From JAUNSR01 sp036655355 (GTDB lineage: Bacteria; Bacteroidota; Bacteroidia; Bacteroidales; JAUNSR01): a stretch of 64,000 nucleotides of DNA. Where the stretch lies: contig JAVVQG010000004.1 in assembly GCA_036655355.1 (NCBI GenBank), positions 1-64,000 on the forward strand, in the 5' to 3' direction. The position numbers were made by a program, and so were the translations under genes. The notes beneath the pieces were generated by a model. The model made no database searches. It saw only the letters and a list, made by a program, of their open reading frames with translations, and had not been told where the DNA came from. Positions 41,392-50,378 of this stretch are shown one piece after another (position 1 is the first letter of the stretch; the number at the start of each line of letters is the position of its first letter).

Positions 41392-42057
41392 ATGAATAAG
41401 AAAAGAATCTTGATATTGATAGCCGTGCTGATCGCTGCCTTGGGTGGCGGAGTGCTTTGGTGGCTGGATTACAGAAAATACATTTCAACAGACGATGCGA
41501 ACCTGGATTCCTACCGAGTAGACGTAGCTCCTCTCGAAAGCGGTCAACTGACGAAACTTTATGCCTACGAAGGGGACTCGGTGCGCGAAGGAAACGCCCT
41601 TTTCGACCTTCGTGTGCCCTTCCACACGTTTGCGAAAGACACCATCATCCGGGTGGTAGCACCCGCTTCCGGTATCATCGCCAAAAGATGGGCCCTTCCG
41701 GGCGATTTCGTGAGTGTCGGACAGAGCGTGTTTACGATCAATAAAGAGCATAAAATGTGGGTGAGCGTTTACCTGGAGGAAACAAAATTCAGTCAGGTAC
41801 ACCTCGGTCAGGAAGCGAAATTCCGGGTAGATGCCTACGGCGATCTCACTTTTTACGGCAAGATATTCTATATCGGCGACAACTCCGCTTCAGAATTCGC
41901 ATTAATTCCTCCCAACAACGCCTCGGGTAATTACACGAAGATCACCCAGCGAATCCCGCTAAAAATATCCATTGACAGGATCGAGGGTGACGAATTGACA
42001 AAACAGCGCATGAAGCTCATTTCGGGCATGTCCGTCACACTGAAAATCATCAAATAA
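41392..42057 (+). CDS. EmrA/HlyD-like membrane fusion (adaptor) protein
   Basis: A 221-residue periplasmic adaptor with one N-terminal membrane helix (about 7-26). The split biotinyl-lipoyl-like motif is visible: YISTDDANLDSYRVDVAPLESGQ and APASGIIAKRWALPGDFVSVGQ. The coiled-coil hairpin normally between the two halves is nearly absent, so this adaptor is shorter than E. coli EmrA (about 390 residues). It lies 9 bp before the DHA2 transporter and forms the pump with it; the outer membrane channel must be encoded elsewhere. Confidence 0.85.
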   Translation: MNKKRILILIAVLIAALGGGVLWWLDYRKYISTDDANLDSYRVDVAPLESGQLTKLYAYEGDSVREGNALFDLRVPFHTFAKDTIIRVVAPASGIIAKRWALPGDFVSVGQSVFTINKEHKMWVSVYLEETKFSQVHLGQEAKFRVDAYGDLTFYGKIFYIGDNSASEFALIPPNNASGNYTKITQRIPLKISIDRIEGDELTKQRMKLISGMSVTLKIIK

Positions 42058-42066
42058 GGGAAAAGA

Positions 42067-43617
42067 ATGAACCAACCCGTTCCGGCAGAATCAGCAAGTT
42101 ACAAATGGCTTGTCTTGGGAAACGTAATGATATCCACCTTCATGGCCGTGCTGGATGCTACGGTGGTGAACACCGGATTGCCGGTGATGATGGGTACCCT
42201 GGGTGCGTCCATAAATAGTGCGGAATGGATTCTGACCGGATACATGCTTTCTCTCGCTACCGTGCTCTCGATCGCCGGATGGCTTTCCAATCGTTTCGGT
42301 TACCGTAATATTTTTCTAGCCTCGCTGATTTTGTTTACGTTTGGCTCGTTCATGTGCGGCAACTCCACCTCGATCGAAGAACTCATCTTCTGGCGAATCG
42401 TCGAAGGGATGGGCGGCGGATTGATGATGCCCGTCGGAATGGCGATCGTTACCACCGTATTTCCTCCCCAACAACGCGGTATGGCACTTGGTTTCTGGGC
42501 CGTTGCCTCCGCTGCGTCCGTTTCGTTCGGACCAATGATCGGAGGCTACTTGGTTGACAACCTGAATTGGAACTACATATTCTATGTAAACATACCAATC
42601 GGTGCGATCTGTATCTTCTTTACACTTGCGGTACAAAAGGAATTCAAACTTCAGAGTAAATTAAAATTCGACTGGCCGGGATTTATCACCTCCGCCCTGT
42701 TCCTTCCCCTTTTCCTTTACGGCCTTTCGTTGGTAAACTCCTCCTCCAATGCAGACGGGTGGGATAGTCCCCTTGTAATGGGCTGCATGTGGGTGGCCGG
42801 TATCGCTTTCGCCCTTTTCATCTACTTTGAACTAACCGTAAAGGAACCGCTCATAAATTTACGGATTTTCAAAGACAGGAATTTCTCCTTAGCCAATTTC
42901 GTAATCCTGATCTTTGCAGTCGGCATGTTTGGAAGTACGTTCCTCATTCCCCTTTACATGCAGGATACACTTGGTTATTCGGCATACGAGGCGGGATTGA
43001 TCTTCCTTCCCGTGGGTATCCTGCAGGCTGTGGCTTCGCCGACAGCAGGCAAACTCAGTAAGATCATAGACCCTCGCTTCATCATTGTATTGGGACTACT
43101 TTTGCTTAGCTACAGTTTTTATCTGAACAACTACTTCACGTATCAGACCGATTACGACTACATCCTGAAGAGTTTGATTATTCGGGGAATCGGATTGGGC
43201 ATCCTTTACCCGCCCCTTTTGGCTGTCTCCTTGCGCAATATCACACCGATCCAGATGGCACAGGCATCGAGTATCACCAACATCGTCAGACAGGTGGGAG
43301 GTAGTGTCGGTGTGGCGTATTTCACATACAACCTCGCCATGCGTCGCAATTTCCACTCCCTACGCTACGAACAAGCTCTAAATTATACGGGAGAGGAGTA
43401 TCGCGAAACCCTTCGAAACCTTTCCGACTTTTTCTCAAGAAACACCTCCGAAACAATTCCGGAAGCATTGGCCAATGCAAAAGAGTACCTATTCGATTTC
43501 ATTGACAAACAAGCCTACATCAGCGCCATCAACGACAATTTCTTTATTGGGGGAATCATTACGATTCTTTCAATCATACCGGTCTTGTTTCTGATCTCAA
43601 GGAAAAAAGAGAAATAA
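42067..43617 (+). CDS. DHA2-family drug:H+ antiporter (EmrB/QacA type)
   Basis: A 516-residue major facilitator with about 14 transmembrane helices. The family signature in helix 1, MISTFMAVLDATVVNTGLP, and the loop 2-3 motif GWLSNRFGYRNIF are intact, as is EWILTGYMLS in helix 2. With the adjacent adaptor it likely exports hydrophobic toxic compounds across both membranes. No TetR/MarR regulator or outer membrane factor is adjacent. The specific substrates are unknown. Confidence 0.9.
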   Translation: MNQPVPAESASYKWLVLGNVMISTFMAVLDATVVNTGLPVMMGTLGASINSAEWILTGYMLSLATVLSIAGWLSNRFGYRNIFLASLILFTFGSFMCGNSTSIEELIFWRIVEGMGGGLMMPVGMAIVTTVFPPQQRGMALGFWAVASAASVSFGPMIGGYLVDNLNWNYIFYVNIPIGAICIFFTLAVQKEFKLQSKLKFDWPGFITSALFLPLFLYGLSLVNSSSNADGWDSPLVMGCMWVAGIAFALFIYFELTVKEPLINLRIFKDRNFSLANFVILIFAVGMFGSTFLIPLYMQDTLGYSAYEAGLIFLPVGILQAVASPTAGKLSKIIDPRFIIVLGLLLLSYSFYLNNYFTYQTDYDYILKSLIIRGIGLGILYPPLLAVSLRNITPIQMAQASSITNIVRQVGGSVGVAYFTYNLAMRRNFHSLRYEQALNYTGEEYRETLRNLSDFFSRNTSETIPEALANAKEYLFDFIDKQAYISAINDNFFIGGIITILSIIPVLFLISRKKEK

Positions 43618-43910
43618 ATCCTTCGATAAACTCCCCCCTTACCATACCATACCATACCATACCATGCCATGTGATAACATAAGGAATGCATGATACCGAT
43701 TCTTTAAAGAATTACGCACCCGATTACCTTGTCGCCATATATAAAATAATTATTTTATTACAAAATAAACTATTTTAAACCAATCCAAACTACACCACTC
43801 AAAGGCACTTTATATAGTTATAATTGTAAAATTTAATAGAAATAAGTGGGTATCCTTTGTTTGAAAAGGTATATTTGTCCACTAATTTATGCTTATTAAA
43901 GAATCACCCT
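43618..43910. other. Intergenic region before the PAS kinase
   Basis: This 293-bp spacer holds a CCATA pentanucleotide repeat near its left end, several small AT-rich palindromes (for example AAATAATTATTT and TTCTTTAAAGAA), and a -7 box TATATTTG at 43870-43877. I see no gene. Confidence 0.6.
43641..43665. repeat. Pentanucleotide repeat, five ACCAT units
   Basis: ACCAT is repeated five times and is followed by a variant GCCAT. It lies 23 bp after the transporter stop codon and about 205 bp upstream of the kinase -7 box, a position where slippage could change the spacing of the promoter region. Confidence 0.85.
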
Positions 43911-45038
43911 ATGAATAATACAGATATAGATATTAATCAGAATCTGGAATATCAAAATAAAGCGATCAAGAAATTGTTGGATGCATCAGAAGTGCTGGAC
44001 GCTGTTTCATCCTCTTATTTCATTACAGATGAAGATTTGAGAATCGTGTATTGCAACAAAGCATTTCTAACCAGCAACAAAGTTGATTCTGATAAGAATG
44101 TGAATGGATTACGCCCGGGTGACATATTGCAATGCACCAATGCCGTGAATGGTCCGCGTGGTTGCGGCTCCACACTTCGCTGTAAGCATTGCAACCTACG
44201 CAAATGCGTAGTTGAAGCTTTAAAACAACAAGAGTTTCAAAACCGAGAGGTGACGCTGATAAACGCGGAAAACAAAATGATGGCCATCCGAATTACAGCA
44301 ACTCCCTTTGTACTCGATAATAAAAATTTTGTATCTATCTCTTCGATCGATATCACAGACTCAAAGAGAAAACAACTCATGGAGAGCCTTTTCTTTCACG
44401 ACCTCATCAACCTAGCCGGAAGTTTGAGCGGATACCTCGATGTAGTTGGCAATTTCGAGCCCAAAGAAGCGATGGAACACCTTCCGCAAATGAGATTAAT
44501 TGCGGAGCAGGTGGTAGACGAGGTGATGGCCCAAAGGGAGATTTCCCGTGCGGAACAGAACCGACTCGAAGCGGATATAGCTGAATTATTCCTACCGGAT
44601 TTTCTCGAGACACTCTATGATAAAATAAACTTCCTGCCTGCAATGGCTCACCGCAAATTGGTATTCAGAAATCCCTCAAACGACCTCACAATCTATACAG
44701 ACCCGAGACTGTTGGACCGAGTTTTGCTGAATATGCTTAAGAATGCGCTTGAATTCATACAGAAAGGTGAAACGATCACCCTGGAGGTAAAACAGACTGA
44801 AAACGACAACGTATTGTTCACTGTTCACAACCCCGGATGCATTGCCGAGGAGAATAAAGATTATATTTTTCATTTTGGTTTCTCTACGAAAGGGAAAGGA
44901 CGCGGATTGGGAACCTATAGCATGCGACTATTGGGCGAAAACCTGTTGAAAGGGAAAGTTTGGTTTGAATCGACACCCGAACAGGGAACGACCTTCTTCC
45001 TGCGGATTCCTAAAATGTTAATCGAAGACTTGGATTAA
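43911..45038 (+). CDS. Soluble PAS-domain histidine kinase with a Cys-rich PAS insertion
   Basis: A 375-residue protein with no membrane segment. Residues 25-155 are a PAS domain containing an unusual set of cysteines: Cys48, 75, 85, 91, 94 and 99, in the pattern CTNA-x5-GCG-x4-CxxC. Then comes an H-box FFHDLINLAGSL (His163) and a HATPase with NMLKNALEF (N-box), GFSTKGKGRGLGTYS (G-box). No receiver domain or response regulator gene is adjacent. The cysteines suggest a redox sensor or an Fe-S or metal cofactor. I start at 43911, downstream of the -7 box. Confidence 0.87.
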   Translation: MNNTDIDINQNLEYQNKAIKKLLDASEVLDAVSSSYFITDEDLRIVYCNKAFLTSNKVDSDKNVNGLRPGDILQCTNAVNGPRGCGSTLRCKHCNLRKCVVEALKQQEFQNREVTLINAENKMMAIRITATPFVLDNKNFVSISSIDITDSKRKQLMESLFFHDLINLAGSLSGYLDVVGNFEPKEAMEHLPQMRLIAEQVVDEVMAQREISRAEQNRLEADIAELFLPDFLETLYDKINFLPAMAHRKLVFRNPSNDLTIYTDPRLLDRVLLNMLKNALEFIQKGETITLEVKQTENDNVLFTVHNPGCIAEENKDYIFHFGFSTKGKGRGLGTYSMRLLGENLLKGKVWFESTPEQGTTFFLRIPKMLIEDLD

Positions 45039-45069
45039 CGGAAAGCAAATGCAATCGCCTCCCCAAAAA

Positions 45070-45113
45070 AAAGCTGCCGGTATACTCTACGAAGAGTTAC
45101 CGGCAGCTTTTTT
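45070..45113. terminator. Bidirectional terminator
   Basis: AAAGCTGCCGGTA (45070-45082) pairs with TACCGGCAGCTTT (45098-45110), flanked by A- and T-runs. It serves the PAS kinase and the convergent transglutaminase gene. Confidence 0.9.
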
Positions 45114-45132
45114 ATGTTTATGAATCGAAGGA

Positions 45133-46332
45133 TTATTTCATGATGATCCAATGACGCATGTCTTCTTTCGAGACTTTAACGATTTCCTTTTTTGTAATGG
45201 AATCGTACACGCATACCACCGTATACTCCTTCTCCGGATCAACCAGGAAAGTCAGGTAGTTGTTCAAATCCTGCTGTGTGCTGCAAGTCGTTCCGCCTCC
45301 GATCTGCTTCTCCCCTTCATATAGTGTGATATCCACAGGAATACGGTTATCATGAGCGGCCTGATATCCCAGGTGATTGAACGCTTCCAGGTCCAACTTG
45401 ACACGGCTGTCTTTCTCATCACGAGCAATCGCATAGGCACAAACCTCCAGATAGCGAGGGGTTACCTCAACCGCATTCACTTTCTTAGCAGGATCCCACT
45501 CCAAAGGGAAATAGGATCCGGTAGGTTTATATGAAACCGCGAAAATCCCGTTGTTTTTGCTTCCCACAGTTGCCTTTGCAGCATCCGTAGCAAACCACGA
45601 GCGATTCAGATCTTCGGGATAATACTCCGTAAAATACCATTCGCCGTCGATCAACACCTCATTCCAAGAGTGGTTTCCTCGATTGTCGAACCAATTTGCC
45701 GTTCCTGCAAAACGAGCAGGAATACCAACCGCACGGAACGCGTCATTCAACAAAATGGTCAAGCCCGTACAAGATGCCATCTTGCTCTCCATCGACTCGA
45801 ACGGTCCTTGATCCGAAGCCCGTCGTTTGGTATTGTAGTCCACTAATAATTCATCGCGCACATTCTTATTCACAGCATATACGGCCTCTTTCAGCGTAGC
45901 GCAATCTTTCACATAGGGAGAAAAGCGCTCATAGAACATTTTTCGCCAGTTATCACGTGTCTCGGTTACATTGTGATAAGGAAGCACTTCGTTGAAAAAG
46001 ATTGAATCGGGCAACTCTTTACACCATTCGAATTCCCGACGAGCACGGTAAGCGTATTCGACATTCTCTTTGAGTACTTCCGCCGACAATGATGTCAAAT
46101 CATAATCAGGCATATAAGCGATCAGGTAGGCCATACCCTCTTTTTGCTCCGCCGGTGTCTCCGCCAGAACCTTTTTCAACTCCGTACCGTTCTCACCTGC
46201 ATGTACGAAAGCACTATCAAGCAACGCGTGATATTTTACCGGCACTTCCGGATAAGGGTTACTACAACTAACCGCAAACAAGGATAGGCAAAGGCTGATA
46301 CAAGGAGTAAGGAGTCTTACTGTTTTCTTCAT
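45133..46332 (-). CDS. Transglutaminase-like lipoprotein
   Basis: A 399-residue lipoprotein (Cys23 in FAVSC). The middle contains a transglutaminase-like Cys-His pair: Cys188 in MASCTGLTILLNDAFRAVGIPAR and His221 in GNHSWNEVLIDGEWYF, with an acidic residue following near 236-241. The C-terminal 90 residues form a beta-rich domain. Such proteins are probably papain-fold proteases or peptide-linking enzymes of the envelope; which reaction applies is unknown. A -7 box TAATTTTG on the minus strand (46398-46405) lies 66 bp before the start, so it is a single-gene transcript. Confidence 0.82.
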   Translation of the reverse strand: MKKTVRLLTPCISLCLSLFAVSCSNPYPEVPVKYHALLDSAFVHAGENGTELKKVLAETPAEQKEGMAYLIAYMPDYDLTSLSAEVLKENVEYAYRARREFEWCKELPDSIFFNEVLPYHNVTETRDNWRKMFYERFSPYVKDCATLKEAVYAVNKNVRDELLVDYNTKRRASDQGPFESMESKMASCTGLTILLNDAFRAVGIPARFAGTANWFDNRGNHSWNEVLIDGEWYFTEYYPEDLNRSWFATDAAKATVGSKNNGIFAVSYKPTGSYFPLEWDPAKKVNAVEVTPRYLEVCAYAIARDEKDSRVKLDLEAFNHLGYQAAHDNRIPVDITLYEGEKQIGGGTTCSTQQDLNNYLTFLVDPEKEYTVVCVYDSITKKEIVKVSKEDMRHWIIMK

Positions 46333-46424
46333 TTGTAATTTATTTAAAATAAGAATTTCGGATGAATCTATTTTTAGAATCTTAGCGCTCTATGCTCCAA
46401 AATTAATAAAAAACTAAAACAAAA

Positions 46425-46459
46425 CACCCTTGTTCTCCTTTCGCAGGAAAACAAGGGTG
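46425..46459 (-). terminator. Terminator of the His-rich/TonB receptor operon
   Basis: CACCCTTGTT (46425-46434) pairs with AACAAGGGTG (46450-46459); on the minus strand the hairpin is followed by TTTTGTTTT. Confidence 0.8.
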
Positions 46460-46519
46460 CACCGGATCCGTCGATCCTCGGGTTCTTTCAGTCGATTGAG
46501 TCAAGACCGCTAAACCATT

Positions 46520-48841
46520 TTACAAGTTTGTGATTTTGATCCCTGCAAAAACCGAACGGGGCTGCGTGGGACCATAATTGTATTTCGAATCTCGGAATTC
46601 TCCCTGATCAAAGTCTTTTTGGCGACTGTCTAGAATATTCTGGACTCCGCAGTTCAATTGCACATTGACACCTCTTACGATTCGCAGATCATAACTCACT
46701 TTGAAGTTCAGATCAAAGAAACGGTTACTTCTCTCCAAGCGATCCGTTTCAATGTATCCGGCAAAATGAGGAACCCACATTTTACCCGTATAGGTACCGT
46801 TCGCCACCAACTGCCAACGTCTTTTCGGATTCACCGTAAGCGTCATATACCCGTAATCATTCGGTGTGCGCAACATGTTTTTTATCGGACTCACATTTTC
46901 ATCCGTAGACCAAGCTTCGGGCTCTACATACAAGCTTTTTTGAAGTGTAAAGCCAACCTGCAGCTGAGCCCAGTTGCCGTAAGCAAGTTTTGCATCCAGA
47001 TTCACACCGTACACTTCAGCCCCTTTTCCGTTTCTACGTTCAAGGGTTTGTACTCCGTCAATGTGATTATCCAACTCTTCAAGTACGAATACATTATTCA
47101 AACGGGTATAGAAAGCTTCAATAAGGAGGTTCGACTGCCAAAGTCCGAGGTTCTTATAGAGATCCACCGAACCGCTGTAACTGAATGAGCGCTCCTCCTT
47201 CAGGTTATCGGCCAATACGATCTTCTGTTTCTCTCCTCCCACGGCCGCAACATGCAAATCTTCATCATAGGCCTGTGGTGCGCGGAAACCGGTAGAGAAC
47301 GTAAGACGTCCCTGAATCGCATCGCTCGGTTTGTACAACAGGTTGATACGGGGACTCACAATCAGCCGGTCAATCAGATTGTGCTTGTCCATACGCACCC
47401 CCGTCAAGACGCCGAATTGTTCACCTTTCCACTCACTCTGGAAAAATCCCCCTCCGATATGCACCTCTTGCTGCAGGTCGTGCAATTCATCGCCCTCTTC
47501 GCTATACACCTGTCTATCTTCAAGATTATTCGTCTGATATTCCACCCCGTAGGTAAATGTTGCAGGAGCAAATAACAGGTGATTGAAATTATTTGACGCG
47601 GTAGCTCCGGTCACGAATGTAAGGTCATTGGTTTTTCCATACGCATTCGGATCTTTCCCGGCACCGTAATAACTTGTTCGTCCGATGTGTTGCAGCGAAG
47701 AATAGATTGAGAGTTTGTGTTGATACTCTTTAAAGAACATATCATAAGTCACTCCTCCGCCATTGATATTGTGGTCTGTCTGTTCGCAGATATCTGCCAG
47801 ATGCGGTGGCAAATCGAACAGGTTACCTCCGCGACGAAACTCTTGCGTGGTATGATATTCAAGGGAAAGGCGACTCATTCCCGTTGGACGTACGTATCCG
47901 CGAATCCCAAAATTACGTGCATTCAGCTTACCTATTTCAGAATAGCCGTCACCATCCAGATCGAGGTGTTGACGATCTCTGAAACTCTGATAAAGCGCCA
48001 GTCCGGCTTTATTATCGGAAGTCACCAATGAGGCATTCGCCGCGATGTTGGTTTGGAAAGCTTTTCCGGCCATACTTGTAAAAGTGGAATTCACCTGATA
48101 AGAGTTCTGAACCGGATCTTTCGTAATTACATTGATGGTACCCCCCACGGCATTCGAACCGAAAAGCGCAGATCCTCCACCACGCAACACCTCGATTCGC
48201 TCAATCATATTGGCAGGAATCTGCTCCAACCCATAAACGCCACTCAGCGCACTCAGCACGGGACGCGAATCAATCAATACCTGCGAATAAGGCCCCTCCA
48301 ATCCATTGATACGAACCTGAGGGAAGCCACAATTCTGGCAATTGTTCTCCACCCGCAATCCCGACTGGTAATTCAATCCCTGCGCCAAATCGCAAGAATT
48401 GACAGTTTCAAGCATTTTACCGCTCAAGACATTCACTACTACCGGAGCCAACTTGCGACTCGTCTCGTTTCGGTTTGCCGAAACCACCACTTCGGATGCT
48501 TGAAAAACCATCTCCTCCATCTGAATTTGAAGCGAGACAGGTTTCCCGTGCTCCATGCGAACTTCTTTCTCCTGCGTCATGAAACCCACTCCCTGCACGG
48601 TCAGATTATAGATTCCGGATTCGAGTGAAGCAAATTCAAACGTCCCATCCTCCGCCGTAACAACGCCATTGGAGAGAATCGAATGAGGTGCTTTGGAGTC
48701 TTTCACCTTCAACATTACGGTTAAGTAAGAAAGGGGATCGCCACTGTTTTTATCAACTACTTTTCCTTTAATAACAGACGCAAAAAGAGTAGCCTGGACT
48801 GTCATTAGTCCAAGTACCGTCATAGACAATTTTCTATTCAT
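46520..48841 (-). CDS. TonB-dependent receptor with Cys-pair near the plug (possible metal/metallophore uptake)
   Basis: A 773-residue outer membrane receptor: signal peptide (1-21), carboxypeptidase-like domain (about 22-110), plug (about 120-240, with VRINGLEGPYSQVLIDSRP and GSNAVGGTINVITKDP), then a 22-strand barrel. The plug holds an unusual CQNCG motif (about residue 165) just before FPQVRI. It ends in IKITNL. The smaller barrel and the classic plug resemble siderophore/vitamin receptors more than SusC. The gene lies 104 bp downstream of a His-rich small protein, and a metal ligand is inferred from that neighbour. Confidence 0.88.
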   Translation of the reverse strand: MNRKLSMTVLGLMTVQATLFASVIKGKVVDKNSGDPLSYLTVMLKVKDSKAPHSILSNGVVTAEDGTFEFASLESGIYNLTVQGVGFMTQEKEVRMEHGKPVSLQIQMEEMVFQASEVVVSANRNETSRKLAPVVVNVLSGKMLETVNSCDLAQGLNYQSGLRVENNCQNCGFPQVRINGLEGPYSQVLIDSRPVLSALSGVYGLEQIPANMIERIEVLRGGGSALFGSNAVGGTINVITKDPVQNSYQVNSTFTSMAGKAFQTNIAANASLVTSDNKAGLALYQSFRDRQHLDLDGDGYSEIGKLNARNFGIRGYVRPTGMSRLSLEYHTTQEFRRGGNLFDLPPHLADICEQTDHNINGGGVTYDMFFKEYQHKLSIYSSLQHIGRTSYYGAGKDPNAYGKTNDLTFVTGATASNNFNHLLFAPATFTYGVEYQTNNLEDRQVYSEEGDELHDLQQEVHIGGGFFQSEWKGEQFGVLTGVRMDKHNLIDRLIVSPRINLLYKPSDAIQGRLTFSTGFRAPQAYDEDLHVAAVGGEKQKIVLADNLKEERSFSYSGSVDLYKNLGLWQSNLLIEAFYTRLNNVFVLEELDNHIDGVQTLERRNGKGAEVYGVNLDAKLAYGNWAQLQVGFTLQKSLYVEPEAWSTDENVSPIKNMLRTPNDYGYMTLTVNPKRRWQLVANGTYTGKMWVPHFAGYIETDRLERSNRFFDLNFKVSYDLRIVRGVNVQLNCGVQNILDSRQKDFDQGEFRDSKYNYGPTQPRSVFAGIKITNL

Positions 48842-48945
48842 TTGATTTTCTATACTTTAAAACACAAAACGATGCGATGAACTTTTCATGAAAGCCCAAC
48901 GAATAAAGAAAGATCGCAACTGCATTCTTTCAAACCGGTTCTGTT

Positions 48946-49299
48946 TTAAAATAGCGGAGGTCCGCGGAGGGATAGTTGATGCACGAATCCCAGCGAAAGG
49001 GATTCGGGAAGTCTATTCCGTAACTCATCCAAAAGGGATTGAGAAACATGGAAATCGAAGCAAGGAAAAAATGAGAAATCCGTTGTAAGATCGGATATCT
49101 CAGCGAAAATATACACTTCCGCTTTGGTATGACCGTGATCTTCGCCACCTCCCGGATGGGCGTGTACGATTCTTACACCATCAATGATGTGAACATGTCT
49201 GAATGCGAAGACGCATCCCACATACCCCACAAAAAGGGTAAACAGGAAAAGAGATAAACAGCGCCTTTTCAATAACTTCTTCAACATTCGAACTATCAA
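48946..49299 (-). CDS. Small His-rich exported protein upstream of the TonB receptor
   Basis: A 117-residue protein with a hydrophobic N-terminal signal or anchor (about residues 8-32) followed by a histidine-rich segment: FRHVHIIDGVRIVHAHP, then GGGEDHGHTKAEV. The HxH, HAHP and HGH groups look like a metal-binding site. The C-terminal third is less regular. I know proteins of this type in Bacteroidota upstream of TonB receptors but not their function. An alternative start at the next Met (49287) is possible. A -7 box TATCTTTG on the minus strand (49328-49335) begins about 30 bp upstream and probably drives both genes. Confidence 0.7.
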   Translation of the reverse strand: MIVRMLKKLLKRRCLSLFLFTLFVGYVGCVFAFRHVHIIDGVRIVHAHPGGGEDHGHTKAEVYIFAEISDLTTDFSFFPCFDFHVSQSLLDELRNRLPESLSLGFVHQLSLRGPPLF

Positions 49300-49327
49300 T
49301 AGATAAACAGAGGATCAAAATCGGGTT

Positions 49328-49335
49328 CAAAGATA
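49328..49335 (-). promoter_or_regulatory. -7 box of the His-rich/TonB receptor operon
   Basis: CAAAGATA on the plus strand reads TATCTTTG on the minus strand, an exact -7 match. The predicted transcription start lies about 20 bp before the His-rich gene. Confidence 0.5.
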
Positions 49336-49380
49336 AGTGCTATTCTATTAATTTTAATTCACTTTCCTAAAAAAGAAAAA

Positions 49381-49411
49381 AGGATGTGTAGCCACGAAGC
49401 CTACACATCCT
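49381..49411 (-). terminator. Terminator of miaA
   Basis: AGGATGTGTAG pairs with CTACACATCCT; on the minus strand the stem is followed by TTTTTTCTTTTTT. Confidence 0.88.
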
Positions 49412-49441
49412 TTCAGATATCGTACAATAAACCCGAACGGG

Positions 49442-50341
49442 TTACATGTGTTGTTCAATAAAATGGAAAATCTCCTCTTCTTGATCCGGGTGAAACCAGG
49501 TTATGGATTCATCGCGTTTGAACCACGTCATCTGTTTACGGGAGTAAACGCGTGAATTCTGCTTAATCTTCTCTATGGCGAACTCTTTTGTCCACGTCCC
49601 GTCGATATAATTAAACATCTCCTTGTAACCAACCGTATTCAATGAGTTCTGTTCACGATACGGATAAACACGTCTGGCTTCCTCTAAAAGTCCCTGTTCC
49701 ATCATCTCATCAACGCGGCGATTTATACGGTCGTAGAGTTCCTCGCGATCCCGAATCAGCCCCACTTTGATGATTTTGAAAGGACGCTCCTTTACTTGAT
49801 TGCGTCGATACGACGTAAACGGATTTCCGGTGGTGAGACAAATCTCAATGCCGTGCATCACCCGTTTAGGGTTCTTCTTATCCACAATCGCATAATATTC
49901 CGGATCGAGTTTCTCGAGCATCTCCAGCAATCCCTCCAGGCCGATCTCCTCATGAAGTTTCATCACCTGTTCGCGCACTTCGGGTGTTACGGAAGGCATA
50001 TCGTCTATCCCTTTACAAACAGCATCCACATACATCATGGAGCCGCCTGTCATCAAAGCCGCATCCGAGGTCTTAAAATGCTCCTCCAGAAAGTGAATCA
50101 CCTCTTCCTCAAAACGGGCGGCGCTGAAATATTCATGTAAATCAAGAATACCCACAAAATGGTGCTTCACACGCTCCATCTGTTCCGGGGTAGCCGCTGC
50201 CGTACCCACGGGCAGATCTTTGTAAATCTGACGTGAATCGGACGAGATGATGGGCGCCTGAAAGCGCTCTGCGATTCGGAGACTCAATTCGGTCTTTCCC
50301 ACTCCGGTCGGACCAATAAGAACAATAAGTGACTTTGACAT
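49442..50341 (-). CDS. miaA: tRNA dimethylallyltransferase
   Basis: A 299-residue enzyme that adds a dimethylallyl group to A37 of tRNAs reading UNN codons. The P-loop GPTGVGKTELS (residues 9-19), SSDSRQIYKDLPVGTAA, MTGGSMMYVDAV and the C-terminal NSRVYSRKQMTWFKRD are all diagnostic. The length is standard. It lies 38 bp after gcvT on the same strand and may be cotranscribed; a terminator follows. Confidence 0.95.
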   Translation of the reverse strand: MSKSLIVLIGPTGVGKTELSLRIAERFQAPIISSDSRQIYKDLPVGTAAATPEQMERVKHHFVGILDLHEYFSAARFEEEVIHFLEEHFKTSDAALMTGGSMMYVDAVCKGIDDMPSVTPEVREQVMKLHEEIGLEGLLEMLEKLDPEYYAIVDKKNPKRVMHGIEICLTTGNPFTSYRRNQVKERPFKIIKVGLIRDREELYDRINRRVDEMMEQGLLEEARRVYPYREQNSLNTVGYKEMFNYIDGTWTKEFAIEKIKQNSRVYSRKQMTWFKRDESITWFHPDQEEEIFHFIEQHM

Positions 50342-50378
50342 AAATAGCGGTTATCTGATCGAACCGCAAAGATAGTGA

